Assembly (NCBI RefSeq): GCF_000286835.2
Contig: NZ_AJYD02000038.1
Coordinates: 2,836,284-2,900,283, forward strand
Source: Enterovibrio norvegicus FF-33
GTDB taxonomy: Bacteria > Pseudomonadota > Gammaproteobacteria > Enterobacterales > Vibrionaceae
Direction: 5' to 3'
DNA length: 64,000 nucleotides
A model generated the notes under the pieces. The model ran no database searches. It was not told the DNA's origin and saw nothing but the letters and a program-made list of their open reading frames with translations. How positions within the stretch are numbered: position 1 is the first letter of the stretch; every line of letters begins with the position of its first letter. Positions 28,048 through 36,659 of this stretch are shown here, one piece after another. The position numbers were made by a program, and so were the translations under genes.

Positions 28048-28821
28048 ATGCTAGAACTTTTTGACCCATCCACTATTGCCATTCTCGCCGTGGTTGCATT
28101 TTTGGCTGGCTTTATTGATGCTGTCGCAGGCGGAGGTGGCATGCTCACCGTGCCCGCCCTCTTGTCAATTGGCCTACCGCCGCACATTGTTTTGGGTACC
28201 AATAAACTCGCTGCCACGTTTGCCTCCTCAACAGCAGCGTTAACCTATTACCGTAAAAAGCTTTTCTCTCCGACATTTTGGCGTCAGGCGTTTTTTGCCA
28301 CGTTAGTGGGGGCAATATTAGGTACTTTACTGGTGAACTACATCAGTACCGCATGGCTTGAGAAAGCACTGCCTCTTATCATATTGGCGATAGCGGTTTA
28401 CACCATCTGGCATCCACAGCCGAAAGTCGATGGGCATGCATTGCCAAAAGATGACCCAAAATTAAAAACAAAACAATGGGGCCAAGGACTCACGCTTGGG
28501 TTTTACGATGGCGTCGTCGGGCCTGGAACGGGCGCGTTTTGGGTCGTTTCGTCGATGTCGATGTACAAGATGAATATGTTGTTATCATCCGGTCTCGCAA
28601 AGGCGATGAATTTCACCAGTAACATTACTTCGCTCATCACCTTTATCATTCTTGGTCACGTTAACTGGGCAATTGGCCTCACCATGGGCGTTTTTCTGAT
28701 GATGGGCGCTTTCATTGGCGCACACTCTGCGATTCGTTTTGGCAGCGCTTTTATTCGCCCTGTGTTCATCACCGTTGTCGTGATACTGTCGGTGAAGCTC
28801 GCCATCGATGCGTGGTTCTAA
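28048..28821 (+). CDS. TauE/SafE (TSUP) family permease
   Basis: 257-residue inner-membrane protein of the sulfite exporter TauE/SafE family (DUF81). Eight or so hydrophobic helices include the repeated family motif, FIDAVAGGGGMLTVPALL in the first half and YDGVVGPGTGAFWVV in the second. Closest in pattern to E. coli YfcA (269 residues). Substrate unknown; family members move sulfite, sulfoacetate or other organosulfur anions. It follows dinG by 34 nt and may be co-transcribed with it. Confidence 0.87.
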   Translation: MLELFDPSTIAILAVVAFLAGFIDAVAGGGGMLTVPALLSIGLPPHIVLGTNKLAATFASSTAALTYYRKKLFSPTFWRQAFFATLVGAILGTLLVNYISTAWLEKALPLIILAIAVYTIWHPQPKVDGHALPKDDPKLKTKQWGQGLTLGFYDGVVGPGTGAFWVVSSMSMYKMNMLLSSGLAKAMNFTSNITSLITFIILGHVNWAIGLTMGVFLMMGAFIGAHSAIRFGSAFIRPVFITVVVILSVKLAIDAWF

Positions 28822-28880
28822 TACCAATCAGCGTAAATATTCAGTCATTCTTGCTGGTTTATCCGATTGGTATGATTTTT
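28821..28880. repeat. Inverted repeat of the ATACCAATC type
   Basis: ATACCAATC (28821-28829) and GATTGGTAT (28865-28873) enclose 35 nt and are followed by GATTTTT, so this may end the transcript of the permease. A related half-unit, TTATACCAATCGAATTAAG, occurs at about 32431 after the symporter gene. The same ATACCAATC motif is common between genes in marine gammaproteobacteria (from memory). Confidence 0.6.
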
Positions 28881-28902
28881 CACCGTCAATTTGAGAAATA
28901 AC

Positions 28903-29451
28903 ATGGATTTATCCTCGCTAAAAGAACAGCTCAATGCATTGGCAATTCAAGCCGCTGAGATAGATAGGCGACGCGGCGAAGGCATCAAGCCACTGTTTGA
29001 TGAGCGCTTGTTTCGTACCCTTTCTCGTTTCCTCACGCCTTGCGTGGCAGAAGCAAAAAGCGTGGTGGACACACTAGAACGAGAACAATCCAGTGGCCGG
29101 CTATCACCTCAACGCGCTGAACATCTGTGTGAAAAACTCATCAATCAAATTAGCGCGTTGCAACGCGAAATGGCGACGGTATCGATTCGACAGAAAGAGC
29201 GTAGTTTTGCACCGAGGTTCGGCACCTCCACAGGGCAACTATACCAAGAGCTTGCTCAACATCAGGAGTGGGAGCGGCGTTTAGCCGATATGGTACGCGA
29301 TGCGGAATTGAACATCGCGCATGGCAATACTATCGCGGAACAACAAGGCGCACAGAAAAATTTGTTGGTCGCGGAAAACCGACTGGCACGTTGTCGAGAG
29401 TCCAAAAAGAAAATTGAAGCTCAGATTGCATTTCGAGAAAAGAAAGGGTGA
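28903..29451 (+). CDS. priC: Primosomal replication protein PriC
   Basis: Restart protein that loads DnaB at stalled forks independently of PriA. The all-helical family features are visible: the central ERRLADMVRDAE and the C-terminal RLARCRESKKKIEAQI. Length 182 from ATG 28903 (E. coli 175); a TTG 12 nt upstream opens the frame but is less likely. It is followed after 9 nt by the deacetylase-like gene and then ybaM, so the E. coli pair priC-ybaM is interrupted here by one gene. Confidence 0.85.
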   Translation: MDLSSLKEQLNALAIQAAEIDRRRGEGIKPLFDERLFRTLSRFLTPCVAEAKSVVDTLEREQSSGRLSPQRAEHLCEKLINQISALQREMATVSIRQKERSFAPRFGTSTGQLYQELAQHQEWERRLADMVRDAELNIAHGNTIAEQQGAQKNLLVAENRLARCRESKKKIEAQIAFREKKG

Positions 29452-29460
29452 TAAGAAAAT

Positions 29461-30375
29461 ATGTTGCCCCTTGTTTATCATGATATTTATTCTAATTTCC
29501 CGTTACCTGACGGACATCGCTACCCGCTTCAAAAATATCAATTGCTCAAAACATTTATCGAGCAACAGCAGTGGCCCGTTCAATCGTTTGAACCTACTGT
29601 CTTGTGCAGCGACAAACTAAAGGCCATTCATCATGTCGACTATGTCGATGCGCTCATCTCTGGCAACCTCCCTTTGGTCAAAATGCGACGAATTGGTTTT
29701 CCTTGGACCCCAGCGCTGATTCAGCGATCACTGACATCTTTAGGCGGTACAACACTCACAGTCGACAAAGCAATTGAGCACGGTGTGGCGATTCACCTTA
29801 CTGGCGGCTACCACCACGCACACTTTGATTTTGGTAGCGGATTTTGCTTGTTTAACGATCTTATTCTTGCCGCTAACCATGCACTGTCTTACCCGGAAAT
29901 TGAAAAAGTACTCATTGTGGATTGTGATGTTCATCAAGGTGATGGCACCGCAACACTGGCACAAGACCGATCTGACATCGTGACGCTCTCGGTGCATTGC
30001 GACAAGAACTTCCCATCGCGCAAACCTGAATCTGACATCGACTTACCCATGCCCATCGGTACAGACAGCGACAAGTATCTTCGTGAGTTTATACCGTGTC
30101 TGACACTCGCCCTCGCGCAGCATCAACCCGACATGGTGATCTATGATGCAGGCGTTGATATTCATACCGACGATGAACTTGGCTATATGTCTGTCTGCCA
30201 GAGTGGTATTGCGCAAAGAGACAACGCAGTATTTGAAGCGTGTAAAGCACACCAAATTCCTGTTGCTGCAGTGATCGGTGGCGGTTATCGTACGGAACAG
30301 ACGGCACTGGTTCCGCTCCATGCAGAACTTGTTCGCGCGGCATTGAACACCTACTACCCACATACCGAGATATGA
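29461..30375 (+). CDS. Histone-deacetylase-family zinc hydrolase
   Basis: 304-residue arginase/deacetylase-fold protein. Key class features: [19 protein letters not shown] with the catalytic His pair, the zinc motif DCDVHQGDG (Asp and His ligands), and a second Asp in [14 protein letters not shown], followed by GGGY. Bacterial members hydrolyse acetylated small amines, acetoin-related or protein substrates; the substrate here is unknown. It sits between priC and ybaM with a 4-nt ATGA overlap with ybaM, so it is clearly in this operon. Confidence 0.9.
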   Translation: MLPLVYHDIYSNFPLPDGHRYPLQKYQLLKTFIEQQQWPVQSFEPTVLCSDKLKAIHHVDYVDALISGNLPLVKMRRIGFPWTPALIQRSLTSLGGTTLTVDKAIEHGVAIHLTGGYHHAHFDFGSGFCLFNDLILAANHALSYPEIEKVLIVDCDVHQGDGTATLAQDRSDIVTLSVHCDKNFPSRKPESDIDLPMPIGTDSDKYLREFIPCLTLALAQHQPDMVIYDAGVDIHTDDELGYMSVCQSGIAQRDNAVFEACKAHQIPVAAVIGGGYRTEQTALVPLHAELVRAALNTYYPHTEI

Positions 30376-30542
30376 AAACAATGAATCAATCTGGATTAGA
30401 GCAAGCACCTGACGACGTAAAACTTGCCGTCGATCTTATCTATTTATTGGAGAACAATAATGTGACGCCAGAAACCGTATTGAAAGCGTTAGAGATCGTA
30501 AAAGCGGATTTTGAAAACAAAGTACAACGTCAAGAAAACTGA
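30372..30542 (+). CDS. ybaM: YbaM (DUF2496) small protein
   Basis: 56-residue protein. It contains [19 protein letters not shown] then [17 protein letters not shown], closely matching E. coli YbaM (53 residues, DUF2496), whose role is unknown. ATG 30372 overlaps the stop of the preceding gene (ATGA); an internal ATG at 30381 is possible. Its place after priC is the E. coli order apart from the inserted deacetylase gene. Confidence 0.88.
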   Translation: MKTMNQSGLEQAPDDVKLAVDLIYLLENNNVTPETVLKALEIVKADFENKVQRQEN

Positions 30543-30800
30543 TTCTTCAGGGCACAGCCCAACGCTTTACTAAGCAGGGCTCGTTTCATTTCTTCGCCCC
30601 CTACTGCTACATCTATCCCAGTCGAATCCACCCCTTCAATGTTAACCAATTTCAGTGTTTATGTTGGAATTACCCATCAAAACCCACCCATATGATTACA
30701 GAACGTACAATTAGCAAAACTTTCAGATGCTCAGATCACCAATTTGAAGTATTATCGCGCCGTTTTAAATCTCATGGCGCTAAAAGCTCATGAATTAAGA
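30543..30800. other. Gap between ybaM and the symporter leader
   Basis: Contains a weak terminator-like hairpin just after ybaM (AGCCC 30556-30560 with GGGCT 30577-30581, then a T-rich stretch). Otherwise no gene or strong signal seen; it should hold the promoter for the symporter. Confidence 0.45.
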
Positions 30801-30982
30801 CTGGCCGTAGGGACATGCTCAAACGGATTTGGAGATAGCGCAATAGACGCGCAACGCTACAGGCCATGAATCTCTGCAAGGAAGCGTCGCCAGGGTGATT
30901 TTTGTTACCCGGGGCAGAGAGCTGAAAAGGAAGTTTCAGATCCCTTGTCTCCTCCTTATCGCTCCGCTGCCTTTTTATTTTT
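30801..30982 (+). promoter_or_regulatory. Structured leader with attenuator-like alternative stems (riboswitch candidate)
   Basis: Domain 1: TGGCC-GTAG (30802-30810) pairs with CTAC-a-GGCCA (30857-30866). Domain 2: TCTCTGC (30871-30877) pairs with GCAGAGA (30914-30920) around an inner hairpin GGGTGA/TTACCC. A competing stem uses GGCAG-a-GAGC (30913-30922) with GCTC-cg-CTGCC (30961-30971), followed by TTTTTATTTTT, an intrinsic terminator. The two foldings exclude each other because both need 30914-30920. The downstream gene is an alanine/glycine symporter. The signature motifs of glycine, lysine, TPP and other classes I know are absent or only faintly echoed. Confidence 0.6.
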
Positions 30983-31001
30983 GACGACAGTAGAGTTTGT
31001 T

Positions 31002-32423
31002 ATGACGGAACTAAAAGAATTATTCGTATCCTTTGTCGATGCCGGGAATGGCTTGCTATGGGGAAGCGTGCTTATTTACCTTTTGATCGGCGCGGGTCTG
31101 TACTTCACTATTCGCACTGGTTTCCTCCAATTTCGCTCTTTCGGGCACATGTTCTCACTTATCAAAGTCAGCCGAGAAGGCGCTGATGGTGGTATTTCCT
31201 CTTTCCAAGCATTCAGCACCAGCCTCGCGGCTCGCGTTGGCACCGGTAACATGGCAGGCGTAGCTGTCGCTATCTATCTGGGTGGTCCTGGCGCCGTATT
31301 CTGGATGTGGGTCACTGCATTGGTCGGCATGTCGACTAGCTTTGTGGAGTCAACACTGGCTCAGGCATACAAAGTTAATCACAAAGACAACACCTTCCGC
31401 GGCGGCCCTGCGTACTATATCGAAAAAGGTCTAGGACAGCGCTGGTTAGGCATCGCCTTTGCAATTTGTTTGATTGTTGCATTTGGCTTGGCATTTAACG
31501 GCGTCCAATCAAACTCGATTGCCGCAGCGATGAACACCGCATTTGGCACTGATAACACCTGGGTAGGTATCATTCTGGCCATAGGCGTCGCGCCAATTAT
31601 CTTCGGTGGAATGCGCTCCGTCGCGCGTGTTGCTGAACTGGTTGTGCCATTCATGGCCATTGGCTATCTGATTGTGGCCGTTTACGTTATTGCTATTAAC
31701 ATCGGTGTATTGCCTGAAATTTTTGCCACCATCGTTAAAAGCGCGCTGGGCTTTGAACAAGCTGCCGGCGGTGCGATTGGCGCTGCAATGATGCAAGGTA
31801 TCAAACGCGGTCTATTTTCGAATGAAGCGGGTATGGGTTCGGCGCCAAACGCAGCTGCAACTGCGACAACACGTCCAAACCACCCTGCCGCCCAAGGTTA
31901 CGTTCAGATGCTGGGTGTGTTTATCGACACCATCGTTATCTGTACAGCAACAGCGTCCATCATCCTGCTTTCAGGCATGTTGGATACGGAAAGTGGCCTA
32001 ACAGGTATTGCACTGACTCAAGCAGCACTGGTTACCGAAGTAGGCCCATGGGGCGCAGGTTTCGTTGCTATCGCTATTTTGTTGTTTGCATTCACGTCGT
32101 TGATTGCCAACTACTCGTATGGCGAATCAAACATCGAGTACATATTCAAAAGCAAGTTAGCAATCAACATCTACCGTGTAGCCGTACTGGCTATGGTAGT
32201 GATTGGTGCAGTGGTCGATTTGCCAACCGTGTGGGCATTCGCTGATTTGTCGATGGGTATGATGGCGATGATTAACTTAGTCGCCATTCTGGGCCTTTCT
32301 GGCGTCGCGTTCGCTTTGTTGAAAGACTACGAGGCACAACGCAAGGCTGGTAAAACGCCAACCTTCGACCGCAAGAAGTTCCCGAAACTGGACAAAGAAA
32401 TCGACAAGGACGTTTGGCAATAA
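31002..32423 (+). CDS. AGCS-family sodium:alanine/glycine symporter
   Basis: 473-residue inner-membrane amino acid carrier of the alanine or glycine:cation symporter family. About ten hydrophobic spans; family signatures FQAFSTSLAARVGTGNMAGVA near 75-95 and GLFSNEAGMGSAPNAAATA near 270-290 are complete. The chosen ATG 31002 gives MTELKELFVSF; the frame is open further up but that part overlaps the leader terminator. Expression is probably set by the leader described above. Substrate within alanine/glycine/serine cannot be told from sequence. Confidence 0.92.
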   Translation: MTELKELFVSFVDAGNGLLWGSVLIYLLIGAGLYFTIRTGFLQFRSFGHMFSLIKVSREGADGGISSFQAFSTSLAARVGTGNMAGVAVAIYLGGPGAVFWMWVTALVGMSTSFVESTLAQAYKVNHKDNTFRGGPAYYIEKGLGQRWLGIAFAICLIVAFGLAFNGVQSNSIAAAMNTAFGTDNTWVGIILAIGVAPIIFGGMRSVARVAELVVPFMAIGYLIVAVYVIAINIGVLPEIFATIVKSALGFEQAAGGAIGAAMMQGIKRGLFSNEAGMGSAPNAAATATTRPNHPAAQGYVQMLGVFIDTIVICTATASIILLSGMLDTESGLTGIALTQAALVTEVGPWGAGFVAIAILLFAFTSLIANYSYGESNIEYIFKSKLAINIYRVAVLAMVVIGAVVDLPTVWAFADLSMGMMAMINLVAILGLSGVAFALLKDYEAQRKAGKTPTFDRKKFPKLDKEIDKDVWQ

Positions 32424-32462
32424 GCCTCGGCTTATACCAATCGAATTAAGTCAGCGGTCATT

Positions 32463-32490
32463 AAAAAAGGGAGCCTTCGGGCTCCCTTTT
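32463..32490. terminator. Bidirectional terminator after the symporter
   Basis: GGGAGCC-ttcg-GGCTCCC with TTTT on the right and six A on the left; the UUCG tetraloop makes it very stable. It also serves the convergent small gene at 32526. Confidence 0.9.
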
Positions 32491-32525
32491 GTGCATCAAT
32501 AAAATCATTGGTTGGTCGGTGTCGA

Positions 32526-32765
32526 CTAAGGCTCGGATCTTAGAATGCGCAAAGCTTCTTTGGCGTGCTCAACCGCATCACGACCAATAGATGTCAAATA
32601 CCCACCGTCTTTCGCTGTGACCAGTTTTTTATCATACAAACGTTCTGTGGCAGCAACCAGAATAGGATCAGCATCGCTGCGAACCTTTAATCCCGCCATG
32701 TCTGTTGAAAGTGTAAATTTCACCAGTACATTCATTTCTTCAAGCAGTTCTGAGGTAAAAAGCAT
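32526..32765 (-). CDS. TIGR02647-family small protein
   Basis: 79-residue protein matching the TIGR02647 family (putative DNA-binding, marine gammaproteobacteria and pseudomonads; recalled, not searched). The body FTSELLEEMNVLVKFTL ... KVRSDADPILVAATERLYDKKL ... DGGYLTSIGRDAVEHA resembles a winged-helix fold. ATG 32765 has GGAG upstream at a good distance; a longer frame adds 9 residues without support. No experimental role is known to me. Confidence 0.78.
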   Translation of the reverse strand: MLFTSELLEEMNVLVKFTLSTDMAGLKVRSDADPILVAATERLYDKKLVTAKDGGYLTSIGRDAVEHAKEALRILRSEP

Positions 32766-32896
32766 AAGGGCTCCGCAATCATTTACAATCAAACAGTTGA
32801 GTCAATATAGACCTTCAAACGTGCGGTAAACTGTGCCGAGATCAAGAACTGGTCGATCAATTTATTCAATTTCCAGTAAAACCTCAGAAATTTGAT

Positions 32897-34084
32897 TTAT
32901 GCCACATCTTGGGTGTGCTTCGTTCTGAAAAATCGCACTTCATTTCCAGGCTCTGGTACTGAAGGAATAAAGCGAGATAACACCAACGAACTCAACGCCA
33001 ACGCTGTCCCGAACAAAAATACAACCGTTGGAGAATACAACCATACCAACCCTAACGCCGCAGGAATGATAACTGCCGCAATGTGATTGATGGTGAAACT
33101 GACACCTGCCGTTGACGCAATATCTTGTGGATCGGCAATCTTTTGAAAATAGGTTTTAATGGCAATCGCCATAGCAAAAAACAGGTGGTCAATCACATAC
33201 AAGGCACCCGCCATTTGCGCGTTCTCAACAAAAGCATAACTCGTAAAGACAATGGCGAGACCCATGTATTCAACGGTCAGCGCCCGTCGCTCTCCCACCC
33301 TGCCAATCCACGCGCCAATTTTAGTGGCAAACAACATGTTGAAGGCATAATTAACGATGAACAGTAGACTGACCTCACCCACTGAGTAACCGAACTTCTC
33401 CACCATCATAAATCCCGCAAATACGATGAAGATTTGTCGGCGTGCGCCGCTTAAAAACGTCAAGCCGTAATAAAGCCAGTATCGTTGACGAAGAATTAAC
33501 TGACGTGTTTGTACGTGGGGCGAATCAAACGAGGGGAAGCTAAGCCACAGAAACAGCACGGCGCCCAAGCCAAAAAAGCCGAATAACATGTATACCGCAT
33601 TGTAGTCCGCACCTAGCCATTCCATGACAAACCACACAGTGGCATAAGCGATGAGACTCGCGGCGCCTTTCCACGCCAATACTCGCCCCAAAAACTGCGC
33701 ACTTTTGTCTTTATCCACCCACTGTAGAGTCAACGACTGATTCACCGTTTCGAAATAGTGAAACCCAATCGACATCACCACGGTGGTGAGATAAAGCCCC
33801 CATTCGCTAGGAAACCACCCCGTCACAGCCACCCCGATGCACATCAGGGCGAGAAACAAAATTGCAAAGCTCTGCTCGCGTATCCAAAGCAGCAAATAGA
33901 TAGCAGTAAATGCCAGAAAGCCAGGGACTTCGCGCAAGCTTTGTAATATCCCGATTTCTTTCCCCGTAAATGCCGCTTTCTCTACCACAAAGTTGTTAAG
34001 CAAAACATTCCAAACAGAAAATGTCATCGCCATGATGAAAGCCATCGCGATCAATAAGTTCGTTGGTGTTTTCAGTGCATTCAC
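32897..34084 (-). CDS. Major facilitator superfamily transporter
   Basis: About 395 residues with 11-12 hydrophobic segments in MFS layout and a basic loop after helix 2-3. No signature assigns a substrate. I favour GTG 34084 as the start because GGGAG lies 7 nt upstream; GTG 34111 and TTG 34132 have no ribosome site. It stands alone between convergent and divergent neighbours with no operon partners. Confidence 0.8.
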   Translation of the reverse strand: MNALKTPTNLLIAMAFIMAMTFSVWNVLLNNFVVEKAAFTGKEIGILQSLREVPGFLAFTAIYLLLWIREQSFAILFLALMCIGVAVTGWFPSEWGLYLTTVVMSIGFHYFETVNQSLTLQWVDKDKSAQFLGRVLAWKGAASLIAYATVWFVMEWLGADYNAVYMLFGFFGLGAVLFLWLSFPSFDSPHVQTRQLILRQRYWLYYGLTFLSGARRQIFIVFAGFMMVEKFGYSVGEVSLLFIVNYAFNMLFATKIGAWIGRVGERRALTVEYMGLAIVFTSYAFVENAQMAGALYVIDHLFFAMAIAIKTYFQKIADPQDIASTAGVSFTINHIAAVIIPAALGLVWLYSPTVVFLFGTALALSSLVLSRFIPSVPEPGNEVRFFRTKHTQDVA

Positions 34085-34308
34085 GCAGACGCTCCCAGCA
34101 GGTTTTTCCACACTGTAACTGCGTTGTATCAAATAAGCTAACGAGAATGGTTTAGGTCAAACATAAGAATCATTGAAGTCATGTTGCTTATCGTTTGAAG
34201 ATGATTGAAGAAAGAAGGGGGTTAAACGTTAAGCAGGAGAGCAGGAGGGTAGGAGTTAATCGGTAACGGCGACGTTAAGCTAAAGTATGTAAGACGTGAA
34301 TGGCAACA

Positions 34309-34337
34309 AAAAAGCAGCTGACTGGCAGCTGCTTTTT
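34309..34337. terminator. Intrinsic terminator after the Tim44-like gene
   Basis: Twelve-bp stem AAAAAGCAGCTG / CAGCTGCTTTTT with a 5-nt loop; T-run on the minus strand. Confidence 0.88.
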
Positions 34338-34360
34338 CAATATCGCTAGCGAGCTTGATA

Positions 34361-35248
34361 TTACGCTTGGATACCCACAATTAACCATGGTGAGTTAGCT
34401 TGTGTCATATCGCGTTCCAAGTGCCAGATGTCAGTAATGTCTTCTTCGACACCTTCCTGACCATCACGGTAACGACCGCTGAACTGCAAGCTCAGCTGCG
34501 CGCGTTGATTGTCGTAATCCGCACGAACAATTTCCGCATCAACATACATCACTTCAGTTTGCTGCTCGCCAGAAAGCTTACTGCGCTCTTCTGACAGGTC
34601 ATTGTAAAGCTCAGGGGTCACATACTCTTGGATGGTTTCGAGTTGGTTGTGATTCCATGCGCCTTGCAAAATACGGTAATGCTCACGCGAACCGTTTACA
34701 AATCCCGCCATGTCAAAATTAGGGGGAAAGTTAAAAGGTACGTCGTTGTTTACCGCACCAAAACCACCCGTTGAAGACGTTGCTGTCGACTCGCGAGACT
34801 GAGGCTGCTCATGATAATAGCCGTTACTTTTTTGCTGGCTATTACCGGCATACGCTTGTCGATTCGGCTGGCTTATTGCACCATTTTTCGCGGCCATTAA
34901 GCTCTTGAAGATCTTAAACAGCACAAAGGCAATCACAGCGATGATCAGAAAATCCATCATCTGGAAGCCATCAAACGCGCCCCCAAACATAGCAGCGATC
35001 AAACCACCAGCAAGAAGGCCGCCCATCAAGCCACCCAACATGCCTTTTCTAGACGAAGATTTCGCCGCAGAAGCAGGGTCATTTTGCTTGTTGAGAGAAT
35101 TCGTGTTGGTTGGTTGAGATTTAGGTGCTGGAGCAGTCTTAAAGCTTTTGCCGAAAGATTTCCCGCCACCAAATTTTTTCGCTTCAGCATGTGGGGCAGA
35201 AACCACCATCACAAACATTAGCGCGAACAATCCAAAAAAACGTTTCAT
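34361..35248 (-). CDS. Tim44-like domain protein
   Basis: 295-residue membrane protein. Residues 1-23 are a signal or anchor sequence (ends SAPHAEA), followed by a Lys/Gly/Ser-rich segment, a Gly-Met-rich hydrophobic stretch (about 70-115, two short membrane spans), a low-complexity Gln/Ser linker and a C-terminal Tim44-like domain (about 180-295) with FVNGSREHYRILQGAWNHNQLETI. Bacterial members are of unknown function; the name reflects fold similarity to mitochondrial Tim44. Monocistronic with its own terminator. Confidence 0.85.
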   Translation of the reverse strand: MKRFFGLFALMFVMVVSAPHAEAKKFGGGKSFGKSFKTAPAPKSQPTNTNSLNKQNDPASAAKSSSRKGMLGGLMGGLLAGGLIAAMFGGAFDGFQMMDFLIIAVIAFVLFKIFKSLMAAKNGAISQPNRQAYAGNSQQKSNGYYHEQPQSRESTATSSTGGFGAVNNDVPFNFPPNFDMAGFVNGSREHYRILQGAWNHNQLETIQEYVTPELYNDLSEERSKLSGEQQTEVMYVDAEIVRADYDNQRAQLSLQFSGRYRDGQEGVEEDITDIWHLERDMTQANSPWLIVGIQA

Positions 35249-35516
35249 TGCAAACCTTTACGTTCAGTTTCAAGACTACGCAAAAAGCGTAACATGCATT
35301 CATGCTAAGCCCATCGCAAATAAAGTCAATCTATGCACCCGTTGAAAATGTTACTAAGCGTTTATTTCCACCTTCATGCTCTCTCATGCCTTTTGCGATC
35401 AGGCTTCTTCTTTTAGCGACTTTGACAAAAAAAACGCACTCAATACGATTTACATCAGTCACTTTGCGCTTAAGTTGTTTTACACTCTCGCGTTAAATGC
35501 TTTAGGGGGAAATTCC

Positions 35517-35912
35517 ATGAACGATACACACAGTAAAACAGTCGGTTATATACTCTGGATTTTTGGTTTTCTTGGCGCGCACCGTTTCTATTACGGCAAA
35601 CCAGTGACGGGAACGATTTGGTTATTCACGCTCGGATTGTTCGGTATCGGCTGGTTAATCGATCTCTTTTTGATCCCTTCCATGGATCGCGAAGCCGATC
35701 TTCGTTTTAACAGCGGGCAGTATGACTATTCTGTTGCTTGGATTTTGCTGACATTTCTTGGTTTATTTGGTGTTCATCGTATGTACATGGGCAAATGGAT
35801 CACCGGTATTCTTTACCTCTTTACAGGCGGATTTTTCCTTATCGGACTCATCTACGATTTCTGGACACTAAACGACCAAGTGTCCATTAAAAACTCTCAG
35901 CGCTTCTCGTAA
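35517..35912 (+). CDS. Tandem TM2-domain membrane protein
   Basis: 131-residue protein with two TM2 repeats, each a pair of membrane helices joined by a short turn: about 8-52 (GFLGAHRFYYGK ... GWLIDLF) and 68-112 (GLFGVHRMYMGK ... GLIYDFW). The conserved Gly-x-x-x-Gly-x-HR-x-Y-x-Gly and terminal Asp of the TM2 motif occur in both. Start ATG 35517 with AGGGGGA upstream. Most TM2 proteins have one copy. Function unknown. Confidence 0.85.
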   Translation: MNDTHSKTVGYILWIFGFLGAHRFYYGKPVTGTIWLFTLGLFGIGWLIDLFLIPSMDREADLRFNSGQYDYSVAWILLTFLGLFGVHRMYMGKWITGILYLFTGGFFLIGLIYDFWTLNDQVSIKNSQRFS

Positions 35913-36042
35913 AAGCACACGCCGCTCACATAAGCCTCTCTGTTTGCTCTATATCTTCAAACTGAGAGGCACGTAACTTGCCCTTTAGATCCGCCACTCC
36001 TAGAATATCGAACATTGTTCACTATTTTGTAGCATTGATGTA

Positions 36043-36642
36043 ATGGCACGCAGAAACGACCATAGCCGCGAAGAATTGGTAGAAATGACGCTAAATTGCG
36101 TTGAAGATTTTTTGAAGTCAGAACCCTATCAATCGCTAAGCCTCCGCAAAATCGCCGCCATGATCGGCTACGTCCCCAGCACCTTGGTCAATGTTTTTGG
36201 CAGCTATAATATTTTGCTTCTCCACGTTGTTACCCGCACCTTGGACGATCTTCAGTATCAGGCAAAAAATAGACTCGCCGATACCGATACCCCAAATGCC
36301 GCCCTCTTTGCACTTGCGCACCTTTATTTAGATTTTGCAGCGGCCAATCCTTATCGCTGGCGATTAGTGTTCGAACACACCATGCAAGGCGACAAAATGC
36401 CTGAATGGCACAGTGACCGAATCCAAAATATGACAGGAATGCTCGAAACGCTGCTCCGACAGCTTTCACCAAACAAAAGCGACGATGACATTGTACAAGC
36501 CAGTCGTGTCCTGTGGTCTGGTGTTCATGGTATTACCTTGTTGAGTGTTGATGACAAATTGTTTACTGATGCCCCCGTTGACGGCGGTAAGTTGATTGAT
36601 AACCTGCTCACAGGGTATTTATCCAGCTGGGTAGCAAGCTAA
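36043..36642 (+). CDS. TetR/AcrR-family regulator
   Basis: 199-residue regulator. The N-terminal helix-turn-helix (about 24-50, SLRKIAAMIGYVPSTLVNVFGSYNILL) follows an acidic lead; the C-terminal helical ligand domain has the TetR_C-like WRLVFEHTM pattern. It ends 17 nt before the LplT-PlsC gene on the same strand, so it most likely controls that gene and itself. The ligand could be a fatty acid or phospholipid derivative, judging by the target (inference). Confidence 0.87.
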   Translation: MARRNDHSREELVEMTLNCVEDFLKSEPYQSLSLRKIAAMIGYVPSTLVNVFGSYNILLLHVVTRTLDDLQYQAKNRLADTDTPNAALFALAHLYLDFAAANPYRWRLVFEHTMQGDKMPEWHSDRIQNMTGMLETLLRQLSPNKSDDDIVQASRVLWSGVHGITLLSVDDKLFTDAPVDGGKLIDNLLTGYLSSWVAS

Positions 36643-36659
36643 CTGCAAGGAAAAGGGCA

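Noticed and set aside
30801-30982. Glycine riboswitch upstream of the AGCS symporter
   Set aside because: The conserved blocks of the glycine aptamer (GGAGAG, CACCGAAG, CTCTCAGG with AAAAGGAC) are absent, so the known class does not apply.
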